64,000 nt of DNA from Clostridiales bacterium (GCA_021202925.1 JAJQCD010000009.1:1-64000); one strand, 5' to 3'. Numbered from the stretch's first letter, positions 33,236 to 43,515 are shown. Numbers and translations are program-made. The notes: generated from the letters alone by a model not told the origin.

Positions 33236-35065
33236 ATGCACAGAGAATTTGTGATGGGGAACGAGGCAATCGCCCTCGGTGCGCTTGCCGCAGGCGTCAA
33301 TCTCGTTGCCGGATACCCCGGGACACCCTCGACAGAGGTGCTGGAGACGGTCTCCGCACGCCGGACGGAGGCGACCTATGTGGAGTGGTCGGTAAATGAA
33401 AAAGCCGGCATGGAAGTGGCAGCCGGAGCGGCATACGCCGGAGCGAGGTCAATGGTGACCATGAAACAGGTCGGCCTCAACGTAGCCTCCGATCCGCTGA
33501 TGAGTCTTGCCTACATCGGTGTGAAGGGCGGCATGGTCGTAATGGTGGCGGACGACCCCGGGCCGATTTCCTCACAGACAGAACAGGATACACGCACCTT
33601 CGCCGCTTATTCCAAGCTGCCGGTCTTCGATCCGACCGGCGTGCAGGAAGCCTACGATATGATACAGGAAGCCTTTGCTTTCTCAGAGAAGCATCACACG
33701 CCGGTGCTGTTCCGGCCAACGACACGAATCTGCCACGGCTACGCGAGCATTGACGTGAAAGACCCGGAAGATTATGTCCGCAACAACCCGGAGGGCTTTG
33801 TCAAGGGACCGAACTGGGTCATCTTCCCGCGGCTTTCCTTTGCCAACCATAAGAAGATCGAGGAGCGAAATGTCGCCATCGGCGAGGAGTTTTCCTCCTA
33901 TGCCCGCAACGTGCTCCTGCCGGCGAGCGGAACCTTTTCGGGCTGCCGCAAAGGAATCGCGACCCATGGCATCAGCTTTGACTACACGATGGAGAATCTG
34001 GAGCAGGGGAATTCTCCCAGACTGCTGAAGATCGTTACACCATTCCCCTTCCCGGAGCAGCTTGCCGTCGAATTTCTGAACGGTCTCGACGAAGTGCTCT
34101 GTATCGAGGAGCTCGATCCGGTGATTGAACGGGCACTCATCTATGTGTGTGGCAAGTACCATCTGAACGTAAAGATCTGCGGCAAACTGACCGGGCATGT
34201 CGCCTCCTCCGGAGAGAATTCGATCGAGTCAGTCGCGGCCTCCCTGAAGAAATTTTTCGGCAGCGCCTTCGCAAAGACGGACATCATTGACATCTCCGAC
34301 GCGCCGCCTCTGCCGGTCCGGCCACCGGTACTCTGTGCCGGCTGTCCGCACCGCGCTGCATTCTATGCGGTGAAATGCGCCGCCAAAGGACAGAAAGCGC
34401 TCTACAGTGGCGACATCGGCTGCTACACGCTGGGCAACGCCATGCCCCTCGATATGACGGACACCTGTCTCTGCATGGGAGCCGGTATCACGCTGGCGCA
34501 GGGAATCGGCCGCATCGAACCGGATACCCTGTGCTTCTCCTTCACCGGCGACTCCACCTTCTTCGCGTCCGGCATGACCGGCATCGTCAATGCCTTTTAC
34601 AATCAGGCCAATATGACAGCCGTGATTCTGGACAATTCCACCACAGCCATGACCGGACACCAGCCGCATCCCGGAACCGGTAAGACCATGATGGGAGAGA
34701 TTGTAGAAAAGGTCAGCATTGAAAAGGTTCTTCACGCCATCGGCCTTGAGACCGTGGAGACGGTAAACCCACTTGATCTGCCGCTCGCCATTGAGACCGT
34801 GAAACGCGTCAGCGCGCAGCCAGGCGTCAAGGCAATCATCTTCCGCTCTCCCTGTGTCGCTATCACCAGACCAAAGGGCTGCGCCGCGATCGACCCGGAT
34901 GCCTGCATCAACTGCAAGCGGTGCATCCGCGAACTCGGCTGCCCCGGCATTGTCCTCGATGGCGGAACCGTTGCCATCGATCCGTCACTCTGCACGGGAT
35001 GCGGACTGTGTGCCCAGGTTTGCCCGGTTCACGCCATTGAGAACGGAGGTGTTCAGAATGAGTAA
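33236..35065 (+). CDS. iorA: Indolepyruvate ferredoxin oxidoreductase, alpha subunit
   Basis: 609 residues from ATG 33236 (AGGAAGGAAG upstream; the frame to 33179 is extra). N-terminal pyrimidine domain GNEAIALGALAAGVNLVAGYPGTPSTEVLE; TPP-binding half with CPHRAAFYAVK, GDIGCYTLGN, FTGDSTFFASGMTGIVNA. C-terminal ferredoxin domain has two 4Fe-4S sets, CINCKRCIRELGCPG and CTGCGLCAQVCPVHAI. Oxidatively decarboxylates arylpyruvates (from Trp, Phe, Tyr) to arylacetyl-CoA and reduces ferredoxin. Overlaps iorB by 8 bases and is followed by a CoA ligase gene. Confidence 0.96.
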   Translation: MHREFVMGNEAIALGALAAGVNLVAGYPGTPSTEVLETVSARRTEATYVEWSVNEKAGMEVAAGAAYAGARSMVTMKQVGLNVASDPLMSLAYIGVKGGMVVMVADDPGPISSQTEQDTRTFAAYSKLPVFDPTGVQEAYDMIQEAFAFSEKHHTPVLFRPTTRICHGYASIDVKDPEDYVRNNPEGFVKGPNWVIFPRLSFANHKKIEERNVAIGEEFSSYARNVLLPASGTFSGCRKGIATHGISFDYTMENLEQGNSPRLLKIVTPFPFPEQLAVEFLNGLDEVLCIEELDPVIERALIYVCGKYHLNVKICGKLTGHVASSGENSIESVAASLKKFFGSAFAKTDIIDISDAPPLPVRPPVLCAGCPHRAAFYAVKCAAKGQKALYSGDIGCYTLGNAMPLDMTDTCLCMGAGITLAQGIGRIEPDTLCFSFTGDSTFFASGMTGIVNAFYNQANMTAVILDNSTTAMTGHQPHPGTGKTMMGEIVEKVSIEKVLHAIGLETVETVNPLDLPLAIETVKRVSAQPGVKAIIFRSPCVAITRPKGCAAIDPDACINCKRCIRELGCPGIVLDGGTVAIDPSLCTGCGLCAQVCPVHAIENGGVQNE

Positions 35066-35660
35066 GAATGTTTTGCTTTGCGGAGTCGGCGGCCAGGGAA
35101 CCGTCCTCTCGTCCAAACTCCTGGCAGCTGCCGCGATGGCAAAGGGTATCCCCGTGCTCACCGCGGAGACCATCGGCATGGCGCAGCGCGGCGGCAGCGT
35201 GACGAGCCATCTGCGAATGGGAGAAAACATGTACTCCCCCCTGATTGGGAAGGGACAGGCAGACCTTCTGCTCGCCTTTGAACCAGGGGAAGCCGTGCGA
35301 AACCTTCCCTACCTGAAAAAAGGAGGCATCGTCGTCACAAACACGCGGCCGGTACGCCCGGTAACAGGGACGCTCACCGGTGTGGACTACACCGGCATGG
35401 AGATGGTCGACTTCCTGAAGGCCAAAGCAAGGCGGGTCATTGTCGTGGACGGCGACCAGGCAGCCGCAGATCTGAGCTCTTCCAGAGTGCTCAACGTCGT
35501 CCTGCTGGGCGCGGCAGTCGAAAGCGGCGTTCTGGCAATCACCAAAGAGGATATCAGGGCTGCGATCCTTGCAAAGATTGCGCCGCGATTCCACGAACTG
35601 AATATGCGGGCCATCGATTACATCAAAACAGAGGAGAATGAAAACCATGAAGATCAATGA
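35058..35660 (+). CDS. iorB: Indolepyruvate ferredoxin oxidoreductase, beta subunit
   Basis: 200 residues, ATG 35058 with GGAGGTG upstream. The gamma-domain pattern of 2-oxoacid:ferredoxin oxidoreductases is clear: NVLLCGVGGQGTVLSSKLLAAAA, ETIGMAQRGGSVTSHLRMG, DLLLAFEPGEAVRNLPYLKKGG, VVLLGAAVESGVL. It partners IorA in the cytoplasmic complex. Its 3' end overlaps the start of the CoA ligase gene by 14 bases, so the three genes are co-translated. Confidence 0.95.
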   Translation: MSKNVLLCGVGGQGTVLSSKLLAAAAMAKGIPVLTAETIGMAQRGGSVTSHLRMGENMYSPLIGKGQADLLLAFEPGEAVRNLPYLKKGGIVVTNTRPVRPVTGTLTGVDYTGMEMVDFLKAKARRVIVVDGDQAAADLSSSRVLNVVLLGAAVESGVLAITKEDIRAAILAKIAPRFHELNMRAIDYIKTEENENHEDQ

Positions 35661-36882
35661 AACACAGATTGCGCAGGTGAACGACCGGATCGCCGCGCTT
35701 CGGAAAGCAGATAATTTTTACGGAAAAAAACTGAAAGCACTCGGTATTACGGAAATCCACACCGCAGAGGAGTTTGAGTCTCTCCCATTCTCGGAGAAGG
35801 CCGATCTGCGCGAAGCGTACCCGCTCGGCCTGATGACCGTCCCGGAGGAAGAGATCGTCCGCATTCACTCTTCTTCCGGCACGACCGGGACGCCTGTCGT
35901 CATTCCCTACACCGCAAAAGACGTCGCTGACTGGGCAACCATGTTCGCACGTTGCTATGAGACCGCCGGCATTACAAAAGAAGACCGGATTCAGATCACG
36001 CCCGCCTATGGACTCTGGACCGCCGGCATCGGTTTCCAGGCCGGCGTAGAAAAGCTGGGGGCAATGGCCATTCCGATGGGTCCCGGCAACACCGACAAAC
36101 AGCTTCAGTTCATGCAGGACATGAAATCCACCGTGATCTGCGCGACCTCCTCCTATGCTCTCCTTCTCGCAGAAGAAGTAGAAAAGAGAGGACTCAAGGA
36201 CAAAATTTACCTGAAAAAGGGCGTCATCGGCTCAGAGCGCTGGGGCGCAAAGATGCGGCAGCGGATCCAGTCCATCCTCGGCATCGAGCTGTACGACATC
36301 TACGGTCTGACCGAAATCTATGGCCCCGGCATCGGCGTCAACTGTAAATACGATACCGGCATGCATTACTGGGATGATTATATTTACATTGAAATCATCG
36401 ACCCCACCACCTTAAAGCCCGTACCGGACGGCGAAGAAGGCGAAATCGTCATCACGACACTGGTCAAGGAAGGCGCGCCGCTGATCCGTTACCGCACACA
36501 CGACATCAGCCGCATCATGCCAGGCGAATGCCCGTGCGGACGCTCCTATCCACGTCTCGACACCATCGTCGGCCGCTCGGACGATATGATGAAGATCAAG
36601 GGCGTCAATGTATTCCCGGCTCAGATCGAAGAGATTCTGCGCACCTTCCCGGAGGTATCCAGCGAATACCAGATCCGTATTTCCCATCTCGACGGCAAAG
36701 ACACGATGCGTCTCTATGTCGAGACGACCGGCAATATCGATTTTGCAGACCTCGGGGAGCGCATCGCCGCAAAGGTGAAGAGCAAAATCGGTTTCACGCC
36801 GATTGTCAAGGTCGTCGAAATCGGCCTGCTTCCGAGAAGCGAGAAGAAGACCAAACGCGTCATCGACGAGAGATACGACTAA
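35647..36882 (+). CDS. paaK: Phenylacetate-CoA ligase family (AMP-forming)
   Basis: 411 residues. ATG 35647 is preferred (GAGGAG ten bases upstream), not ATG 35638. AMP-binding motif HSSSGTTGTPVVIPYT, LYDIYGLTEIYGPG, and the C-terminal RSDDMMKIKGVNVFPAQIEEIL hinge match PaaK. It interconverts arylacetates and arylacetyl-CoA with ATP. In this operon it probably acts after IorAB, either releasing arylacetate or activating it for reductive use; the direction is inference. Confidence 0.93.
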   Translation: MKINETQIAQVNDRIAALRKADNFYGKKLKALGITEIHTAEEFESLPFSEKADLREAYPLGLMTVPEEEIVRIHSSSGTTGTPVVIPYTAKDVADWATMFARCYETAGITKEDRIQITPAYGLWTAGIGFQAGVEKLGAMAIPMGPGNTDKQLQFMQDMKSTVICATSSYALLLAEEVEKRGLKDKIYLKKGVIGSERWGAKMRQRIQSILGIELYDIYGLTEIYGPGIGVNCKYDTGMHYWDDYIYIEIIDPTTLKPVPDGEEGEIVITTLVKEGAPLIRYRTHDISRIMPGECPCGRSYPRLDTIVGRSDDMMKIKGVNVFPAQIEEILRTFPEVSSEYQIRISHLDGKDTMRLYVETTGNIDFADLGERIAAKVKSKIGFTPIVKVVEIGLLPRSEKKTKRVIDERYD

Positions 36883-36981
36883 ATGACAGCATAACGCGCA
36901 TAGAAAAGGGGGCGTTGCGGATCTGCCGCGGCACTCCCTTTTCAGAGTAGCACTAAAACGCAAGCAGCCGACATAAAATAA

Positions 36982-37656
<675 letters not shown>

Positions 37657-37813
37657 AGAAGGAGCATGATCGACCAGGTACCGACGGAATAAACGGACAA
37701 AATCAGCCTTATAAAGCATGGAAAAACGGACAAATTTGAGTAAAAATATATTGTAAAAACGGACATCTGAGGATATACTGTAATCAGAAAACGTATTCCT
37801 CAGGAGGTTCTGT

Positions 37814-39169
37814 ATGATTTCCAGAAAAATAGAGAAAGAGCTTCAACACTTTTTCTCCAAAAAAGAAAAGAAAGCGCTGCTTGTGACCGGAGCACGACAA
37901 GTAGGGAAAACCTATATCATTGAGAAAGCGGGGAGGGCGGCCTTTGAATCCTTTGTGGAGATCAATTTTATTGAAAATGTACAAGCTCGCGAGCTTTTTG
38001 AGAACGCTGCAGATACAGAGGCGCTGCTGTTGCGTATTTCTGCACTTGCGAACGTACCCCTGATACCCGGAAAGACGCTAATTTTTCTGGACGAGGTGCA
38101 GGAGTGCGAGGAGATTGTCACAGCCATCAAATTTCTGGTAGAGGAAGGAAGTTACCGCTATATTCTCAGCGGTTCTCTGCTGGGTGTGGATCGGAAGGAT
38201 ATCCGATCTGTACCGGTCGGCTACATGGATATTCTGGAAATGTATCCGCTCGATCTGGAGGAGTTCGCTCGGGCGAATGGAGTATCTGATCGCGTACTGG
38301 GGGCGCTTCACACCGCCTTTGATGAGCGAACACCAGTTGATTCGCTGATCCATGAAAAAATGATGGAGCTTTTTCGGCTTTACCTGATCGTTGGCGGGAT
38401 GCCGGCGGCAGTCGAGGTCTATCGGGAAACAAAAAATTTACAGGAGGTCGTGCGTGTTCAGCAGTCGATCATCACGCTTTACAAGAAGGATATCGCAAAA
38501 TATGACCCGGAAAATAAACTCTATCTGGAAGAAATATTCGATCTGATTCCGAGTGAACTGAATGCGAAAAATAAACGATTCATTTTAAAAAGACTGAATG
38601 AGAACTTTAAATTTTCCCGTTATCATCACAGCTTTCTGTGGCTTGCGGATGCCGGAGTTGCTTTGCCCGTGTTTTGTGTGGAAGAACCGATGGTTCCGCT
38701 TTTGCTCTCGCGGTCCACGAACCTTTTTAAACTTTTTCTGGCAGATGTGGGTCTTCTGGCATCCATGTATATGGACGGTATTCAGGTCAAAATACTGAAC
38801 CGGCAGACAGAGATCAATTTTGGAGCCGTCTACGAAAATGCGGTCGCGCAAGAGCTGAAGGCGCATGGATTCGACCTCTATTATTTTAACAGTAAAAAGC
38901 AGGGAGAGCTTGACTTCGTTATCGAACAAGGCGGGGAAGTCCTTCCGATTGAAGTGAAGTCAGGGAAGGATTATGGTCGGCATGCGGCGCTTGGAAATGT
39001 TATGAAAAATGAACATTACCATATTCCGGCTGCCTGTGTGTTTCACAATGGAAATGTGAGCGCATCCGGCAGAGTGATCTATTATCCAGTTTATATGCTA
39101 ATGTTTCTGGAAAAAAAGAATCTTCCGGAAAAGCTGATCTATGATCCGGATTTTTCGGCACTGGTATAG
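37814..39169 (+). CDS. DUF4143-type AAA ATPase
   Basis: 451 residues. Walker A LVTGARQVGKTYIIEKAG, Walker B TLIFLDEVQECEEIVTAIKFL, sensor YILSGSLLGV, then the C-terminal DUF4143 / nuclease-like part with YYFNSKKQGELDFVIEQGGEVLPIEVKSGK (D..E-x-K). AGGAGG precedes the ATG. Such ATPases are common in accessory islands of anaerobes; function unknown, often suggested to relate to defence or toxin-antitoxin systems. It sits between two remains of hsdM 3' ends, with its own promoter likely at 37730-37790 (AT-rich). Confidence 0.93.
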   Translation: MISRKIEKELQHFFSKKEKKALLVTGARQVGKTYIIEKAGRAAFESFVEINFIENVQARELFENAADTEALLLRISALANVPLIPGKTLIFLDEVQECEEIVTAIKFLVEEGSYRYILSGSLLGVDRKDIRSVPVGYMDILEMYPLDLEEFARANGVSDRVLGALHTAFDERTPVDSLIHEKMMELFRLYLIVGGMPAAVEVYRETKNLQEVVRVQQSIITLYKKDIAKYDPENKLYLEEIFDLIPSELNAKNKRFILKRLNENFKFSRYHHSFLWLADAGVALPVFCVEEPMVPLLLSRSTNLFKLFLADVGLLASMYMDGIQVKILNRQTEINFGAVYENAVAQELKAHGFDLYYFNSKKQGELDFVIEQGGEVLPIEVKSGKDYGRHAALGNVMKNEHYHIPAACVFHNGNVSASGRVIYYPVYMLMFLEKKNLPEKLIYDPDFSALV

Positions 39170-39184
39170 AGGTGATCATGCTCA

Positions 39185-39244
39185 ATCGAAAATCTCCAGA
39201 GTGCTGAGATCTTGCAAGAGTTGCAAGCGCAACTAAGTAAATAA
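39185..39244 (+). pseudogene. hsdM tail fossil (last 19 codons)
   Basis: Reads IENLQSAEILQELQAQLSK then a stop. It matches the end of the fragment at 37591-37656 ([20 protein letters not shown]) but differs by a two-codon gap and several substitutions, so it comes from another hsdM allele and is not an exact duplication. Confidence 0.75.
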
Positions 39245-39257
39245 GCATAAAAAACAA

Positions 39258-39316
39258 CCCACCAAGTTACTATCCTGCTGCATTGGATTTGCACAGTTGG
39301 ATAGCAACCTGGTGGG
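39258..39316 (-). terminator. Terminator of Rpn copy D
   Basis: CCCACCAAGTTACTATCC and GGATAGCAACCTGGTGGG form an 18-bp stem with two G-U-type pairs. On the minus strand it is followed by TTGTTTTTTATG. Confidence 0.75.
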
Positions 39317-39357
39317 CCTATACCTGCTTTCCTTATTGTCAGAACCTTCTGATTTTT

Positions 39358-40371
39358 TTATGCCAATTGTAATCCGATCCACTTCCTGACAACCTCAACG
39401 CTGACATTCGCGGCCTTAGCAATTAAATCCTCAGCCACACCAGATTCATGCAGGCTAATCGCCATAGCTTTTGCATTTTCCATTTTCCCTTGCTCAATGC
39501 CCTTCTCAATGCCCTTCTCAATACCCTTCTCAATACCTTTTTCATAAATACCCTGGCTCAAATTACACATAACATCTAACTCCTTTCTAAAATCAGGCTC
39601 AACCGTTATGCCATACTCATTCTCTAATATATCCAAACGCTCATTCACGCTAAGATCCACCGAAAACATGGTACTGAGCAGACGATGCAACTCATATTTT
39701 TCTCCCTGCTGTGGAAGATCATTCGGTATCCCCAATAATACGATATTCAGTAAGTCAATCTTACCTTTCCATTCGTGATTTGCCATGATAGCCTCATTTG
39801 TAAGATGCACATAGTTCCAAATACATTCATCCATGTTCATGCAAATCCATATAGAATAAACCTTTTTCAAATCATTATACCGTTTCCCGGTGAAATCCCT
39901 CTCTTTTTGAGAAGAAACAAGCCTGCTTACATAGAATATCGCTCTATTCAAAATATCGTATCCTGACGGATCATCTTTCTGAGCTTCTACATTGATAATA
40001 ATCTGCGAAAGCCCATCACACATTCTTACATAGAAAATAATATCAAACGTTACATAGCCTTCCCTTATTTCTGGCCGTATCGTGTTTAATCCAACAATCC
40101 GTTCTCCACTTACCGTTTGTTCCGAATTTGTCATTCCAGGTTCAACAGGGATTCTTCCTACATGAATGTCTCCCTCAATGTACTTTTCAACTGTTTCAGG
40201 CGACATCCTTTTAAACTCCTCTACAGTGGCGGTCAATATGCGCGATAGAATGCTTTTATGTGCCAAAAGAACCTTTGCAGCTGTATCGTACTGTGAATGA
40301 TCCTCTGCGGCTTCCACCGTATTCTTCAAATCATTGCCTATTTCAACCACATCCTCTCTAATCAACATCAA
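39358..40371 (-). CDS. Rpn-family nuclease, diverged copy D
   Basis: 337 residues. It aligns along its length with copies A and C: FDIIFYVRMCDGLSQIIINVEAQKDDPSGYDILNRAIFYVSRL, with the Asp and E-x-Q of the PD-(D/E)XK site, and ECIWNYVHLTNEAIMANHEWKGKIDL. Divergence is much greater than between A and C. The linker before the tail is an EKGI tandem repeat, and the tail (MAISLHESGVAEDLIAKAANVSVEVVRKWIG) is helix-turn-helix-like, as in copy A. The shorter start at 40368 (second residue Met) is possible. Neighbours are a DUF4143 ATPase and hsdM remains, so this is another accessory spot. Confidence 0.88.
   Translation of the reverse strand: MMLIREDVVEIGNDLKNTVEAAEDHSQYDTAAKVLLAHKSILSRILTATVEEFKRMSPETVEKYIEGDIHVGRIPVEPGMTNSEQTVSGERIVGLNTIRPEIREGYVTFDIIFYVRMCDGLSQIIINVEAQKDDPSGYDILNRAIFYVSRLVSSQKERDFTGKRYNDLKKVYSIWICMNMDECIWNYVHLTNEAIMANHEWKGKIDLLNIVLLGIPNDLPQQGEKYELHRLLSTMFSVDLSVNERLDILENEYGITVEPDFRKELDVMCNLSQGIYEKGIEKGIEKGIEKGIEQGKMENAKAMAISLHESGVAEDLIAKAANVSVEVVRKWIGLQLA
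39493..39540 (-). repeat. Four 12-bp repeats coding EKGI
   Basis: CTCAATGCCCTT and variants repeat four times, giving GIEKGIEKGIEKGIE in the linker of Rpn copy D. It is a site for slippage or recombination, at the same place where tails were exchanged in other copies. Confidence 0.85.
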
Positions 40372-40539
40372 AATACACTACACCTGTTGTACCTGTAGCT
40401 TACCACAAAGTCATCCCACTAATCAAGGTATGTTTCGAGAACATTTTATTAACATTATCTGGCATCCATCAGGGGGCAACCGGTATTGCCCGATTGCCCC
40501 CTGATATGCTCCCGGATTTTTCATCCGCCACGTTTTCCA

Positions 40540-41670
40540 TCATCTCATCCATGCCCCGTCCGGCCCGACACGGTATCCGTCCGGCGTCGTGGTATCCGTC
40601 AGCATCTCTCCACTTTCGTTACAGTAATACCACTTGTCGCCATCCTGAATCCAGCCGGTCTTCATCTCACCGTCACTGTTGCAGTAATACCATTTTCCAT
40701 TATTCTGGAACCAGCCGGTCTTCATATAACCATCGTCATCAAAGAAATACCACTTATTTCCGATCGACTTCCACTGTTTTTTCAGCGTGTTATTATTGGT
40801 ATCGCGATAGGTCCAGCCCTTTCCATCCTTCGACCAGCCGGTGTTGCCGCCATTCTGCTGTCCGCCGGGCTGATTCCCCGGCTGATTTCCTGGCTGCTGA
40901 TTCGGCACATTGCCTGGCTGATTACCGGAATTGTAAGAACTGCCGGACGACACTCCGCCGTTCTCTACGATTGCCGCTGCCTGATCAGAATCCACCGTCA
41001 GTTCATCCGACTCCACCCAGCTTCCCGTGTGAGAGGAATCGTAGATAGCCCTCACCTTGAAGGTATAAGTCCCGCTCTTTGTAAAATAACTGCTGAAATT
41101 GTAATAGGTATTCGTTGTCGTCATAACGGAAGTTACCGAACTACTACCCCGGTAAAGGCGTACTTCATAACTCTGTGCGTCCCTCGCTCCGTTCCAGCTC
41201 GCAACGCCGGTATTCGAACCCAGATTCAGGCCGGATACTGTTAAATCATAATTCTTTCCTTCGATCTCCGCCAGTGTAATTTTCACAGTCAGGGTCGAAT
41301 TGCTCTTTTTACTGACGGATGTCACGGTTCCCTCGTCGCCGTTCAGCGTCACGTCGCTCTTAGACATACTGCTGAATTTATAATCGTCCGTGTCTGTCGT
41401 CAGCGTTACCTCGATCTTCGGCTTATCGCCCTCGTCCCAGCCATCACTCGGCTCATTCGTCACTTCCACCTCGTCCACTTCATACTTACCGGAATTGGCG
41501 GTAACACGCACATTTGTATCCGTATCATCCTCCTTAATCCGATAGGACAGATTCAGAGAAACGCTGTCAATACTTGTCGTCGAAGCCATAGCCGGAAATA
41601 CCATCGCCACGCTCAGCATCGCGGCCAGGCACGCCAGCCAGGCTTTTCTCTTCAAAAGATTCTTAAACAT
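40540..41670 (-). CDS. Secreted protein with choline-binding-type cell wall repeats
   Basis: About 376 residues from ATG 41670 (GGAGTG upstream). Signal peptide ends near FPAMA. The middle is a beta-rich domain followed by a fibronectin-like segment (VASWNGARDAQSYEVRLYRG ... GTYTFKVRAIY), then a QPGNQPGN low-complexity linker. The C-terminus has four or five repeats: KGWTYRDTNNN, NKWYFFDDDGYMKTGWFQNN, GKWYYCNSDGEMKTGWIQDG, DKWYYCNESGEM. These bind teichoic-acid choline or the cell wall non-covalently. It is probably displayed on the surface; the ligand of the first domain is unknown. Confidence 0.88.
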   Translation of the reverse strand: MFKNLLKRKAWLACLAAMLSVAMVFPAMASTTSIDSVSLNLSYRIKEDDTDTNVRVTANSGKYEVDEVEVTNEPSDGWDEGDKPKIEVTLTTDTDDYKFSSMSKSDVTLNGDEGTVTSVSKKSNSTLTVKITLAEIEGKNYDLTVSGLNLGSNTGVASWNGARDAQSYEVRLYRGSSSVTSVMTTTNTYYNFSSYFTKSGTYTFKVRAIYDSSHTGSWVESDELTVDSDQAAAIVENGGVSSGSSYNSGNQPGNVPNQQPGNQPGNQPGGQQNGGNTGWSKDGKGWTYRDTNNNTLKKQWKSIGNKWYFFDDDGYMKTGWFQNNGKWYYCNSDGEMKTGWIQDGDKWYYCNESGEMLTDTTTPDGYRVGPDGAWMR

Positions 41671-41911
41671 CACGATCACTCCTTTTTCCAACACATTCGA
41701 TTTCTTGTAATCAGGTTTCTACAGTAGTATCATACCATGAATTCCCCGTAAGAAAACTTACAATTCCCGAACGATTCCGTGATCATTTTGTGTTCTTTCT
41801 GAATCATCAAAGCATTGAGGCGAAGGTTCATTCATTTTTTGTTTACAATTTTGTCAAAAATCATTTACACCGCTATCATGATTTCTTCATGATTCCAAAA
41901 TATACTAATAC

Positions 41912-41994
41912 CATAAACAACAAGCCAAGTTGTTTATGAAGTGCTTACAAGATTTTTTTCATAATACTCGAGCTGATAACGAGGTTATCAGCTC
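41912..41994. other. Two hairpins in a gene-free region
   Basis: CATAAACAAC/GTTGTTTATG (41912-41938) and GAGCTGATAAC-GAG-GTTATCAGCTC (41970-41994) stand close together. A T run at 41952-41958 lies between them, and the second hairpin is followed by TCCTCCCTTTTT. Upstream are promoter-like AT-rich stretches. There is no ORF. Possible small plus-strand RNA with terminator, or just terminators; the rest of 41671-42020 shows nothing else. Confidence 0.4.
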
Positions 41995-42020
41995 TCCTCC
42001 CTTTTTACCTCTTATATTTT

Positions 42021-42057
42021 AAGAAAGCGTCTCTCAGCTGCGGAGAGGCGCTTTCTT
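42021..42057 (-). terminator. Terminator of the AGCS symporter gene
   Basis: AAGAAAGCG-CTCTC / GAGAG-CGCTTTCTT hairpin; on the minus strand the stem ends in GCTTTCTTAAAATA. Ten bases past the stop at 42067. Confidence 0.7.
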
Positions 42058-42066
42058 TCTGTCCCG

Positions 42067-43515
42067 CTACTGCATACGGGCCGGACCGTCTATCTCAGAC
42101 TTCTTCGTTGTACTCCGGGCTGCATCGTTCACCCAATCCACTTTCGGGGATAGAAGCCAGAGTGCCAGCAGATTCGGACAGGCCATCAGGCCATTGCAGA
42201 AATCCGCAAGCAGCCAGACCGGATCCAGACGACAGATACACCCGAAATATACGGCACCCAGATACAGCAGGCGATAATACCACACCAGCTGCTGACAGCT
42301 GATCAAGAGGTGCTGTGTGACGTACCAGGCCGCCTGCCATCCGGTATAATACCAGGCAATGATCGTCGCAAACGCAAAAACAATCAGCGCAGCAGAGACC
42401 AGAATTTCTCCCGGACGCCCCAAGCGCCCGGCAAAACACCAGGCGGCAAGCTGCGCGCCATCGATTCCTGCCGGAATTCCCATCTGCCGTTCCACGCACA
42501 GAATGACAAACGCCGTCAGCGTGCAGAGCACGATCGTATCAAAGAACACTTCGAACATTGCCCACATGCCCTGCTGTTCCGGCGTCGTCTCCTCTGCCGA
42601 CCCATGCAGAATTGCAAGCGTCCCCAGCCCGGCTTCATTGGAAAACACCCCGCGCGACAGACCGTAACGGATGCTCCGGCTCATCAGAAAGCCGACGAGT
42701 CCTCCTCCGGCGGATTCCGGCGCAAACGCGTCCGACAGGATATCCCACAGCACGCATGGAACAGACGACCAGCACGACAGGATCACAAGTAGCGAAACCG
42801 TCAGATAGATACCGGCCGCAGGCGGCATCAGACGCTCGGTCACCCGGGCGATCCGGTCAGTCCCGCCGATCAGAATCATCGCAACCAGAGCCGTCAGAAC
42901 CAGAGCAACGGCCATAGCCGGAACAGCCGCCATATCCTTGAGCGCCGCACAGATCGAATTTGCCTGAACCATAGCGCCCATCCCCATGGACGCCAGCACC
43001 GCCAGCCCTGCATAGAAAACGCCCAGTGTGCGGCTGCGAAGCCCCAGCTCCATATAGAGCATCGGCCCGCACAGCCAATGTCCCTCTTTCGTCTGTCTGC
43101 GGTACTTCAGTCCCAGGCAGGTTTCCGCATAGGCCGTCATCATTCCCACTGCCGCCGAAACCCACATCCAGAAGACGGCTCCCGGACCTCCCACAGTCAG
43201 GGCCGTCGCTACCCCGACGATGTTGCCGGTTCCGACCGTCGCCGCAAGCGCCGTACAGGCGGACTGAATCTGTGTCATCCGACCGCCAGCCGTCTGTTCT
43301 GCATACCGTTTTCTGCGGAAAGCATCCACCGGCGAGACCATTTTTTCATCCGCCTTTCGGTTCCGGAACTGTCCCACCGTCGCGCCCAGCCAGCATTTCC
43401 AGCACCGGATCTGAAACCCTCCGGAACACACCGTAAACCAGATTCCCGTCCCCAGAAACAGAACCAGTGTCCACGGACCCCAGACCATCCGGTGAAGCGC
43501 CTGAATGACTGACAT
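42067..43515 (-). CDS. Sodium:alanine symporter family (AGCS) transporter
   Basis: 482 residues with about 11 membrane segments. Family signatures: FLGTGIWFTVCSGGFQIR near the start, ALAATVGTGNIVGVATALTVGGPGAVFWMWVSAAVGM, AYAETCLGLKYR, GVFSNEAGLGTLAILHG. Imports alanine or glycine with Na+. The N-terminus is complete; the C-terminus after FATIIAWYYTGWQAAW is somewhat divergent. It is a single gene with its own terminator, divergent from the phospholipase-like gene. Confidence 0.95.
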   Translation of the reverse strand: MSVIQALHRMVWGPWTLVLFLGTGIWFTVCSGGFQIRCWKCWLGATVGQFRNRKADEKMVSPVDAFRRKRYAEQTAGGRMTQIQSACTALAATVGTGNIVGVATALTVGGPGAVFWMWVSAAVGMMTAYAETCLGLKYRRQTKEGHWLCGPMLYMELGLRSRTLGVFYAGLAVLASMGMGAMVQANSICAALKDMAAVPAMAVALVLTALVAMILIGGTDRIARVTERLMPPAAGIYLTVSLLVILSCWSSVPCVLWDILSDAFAPESAGGGLVGFLMSRSIRYGLSRGVFSNEAGLGTLAILHGSAEETTPEQQGMWAMFEVFFDTIVLCTLTAFVILCVERQMGIPAGIDGAQLAAWCFAGRLGRPGEILVSAALIVFAFATIIAWYYTGWQAAWYVTQHLLISCQQLVWYYRLLYLGAVYFGCICRLDPVWLLADFCNGLMACPNLLALWLLSPKVDWVNDAARSTTKKSEIDGPARMQ

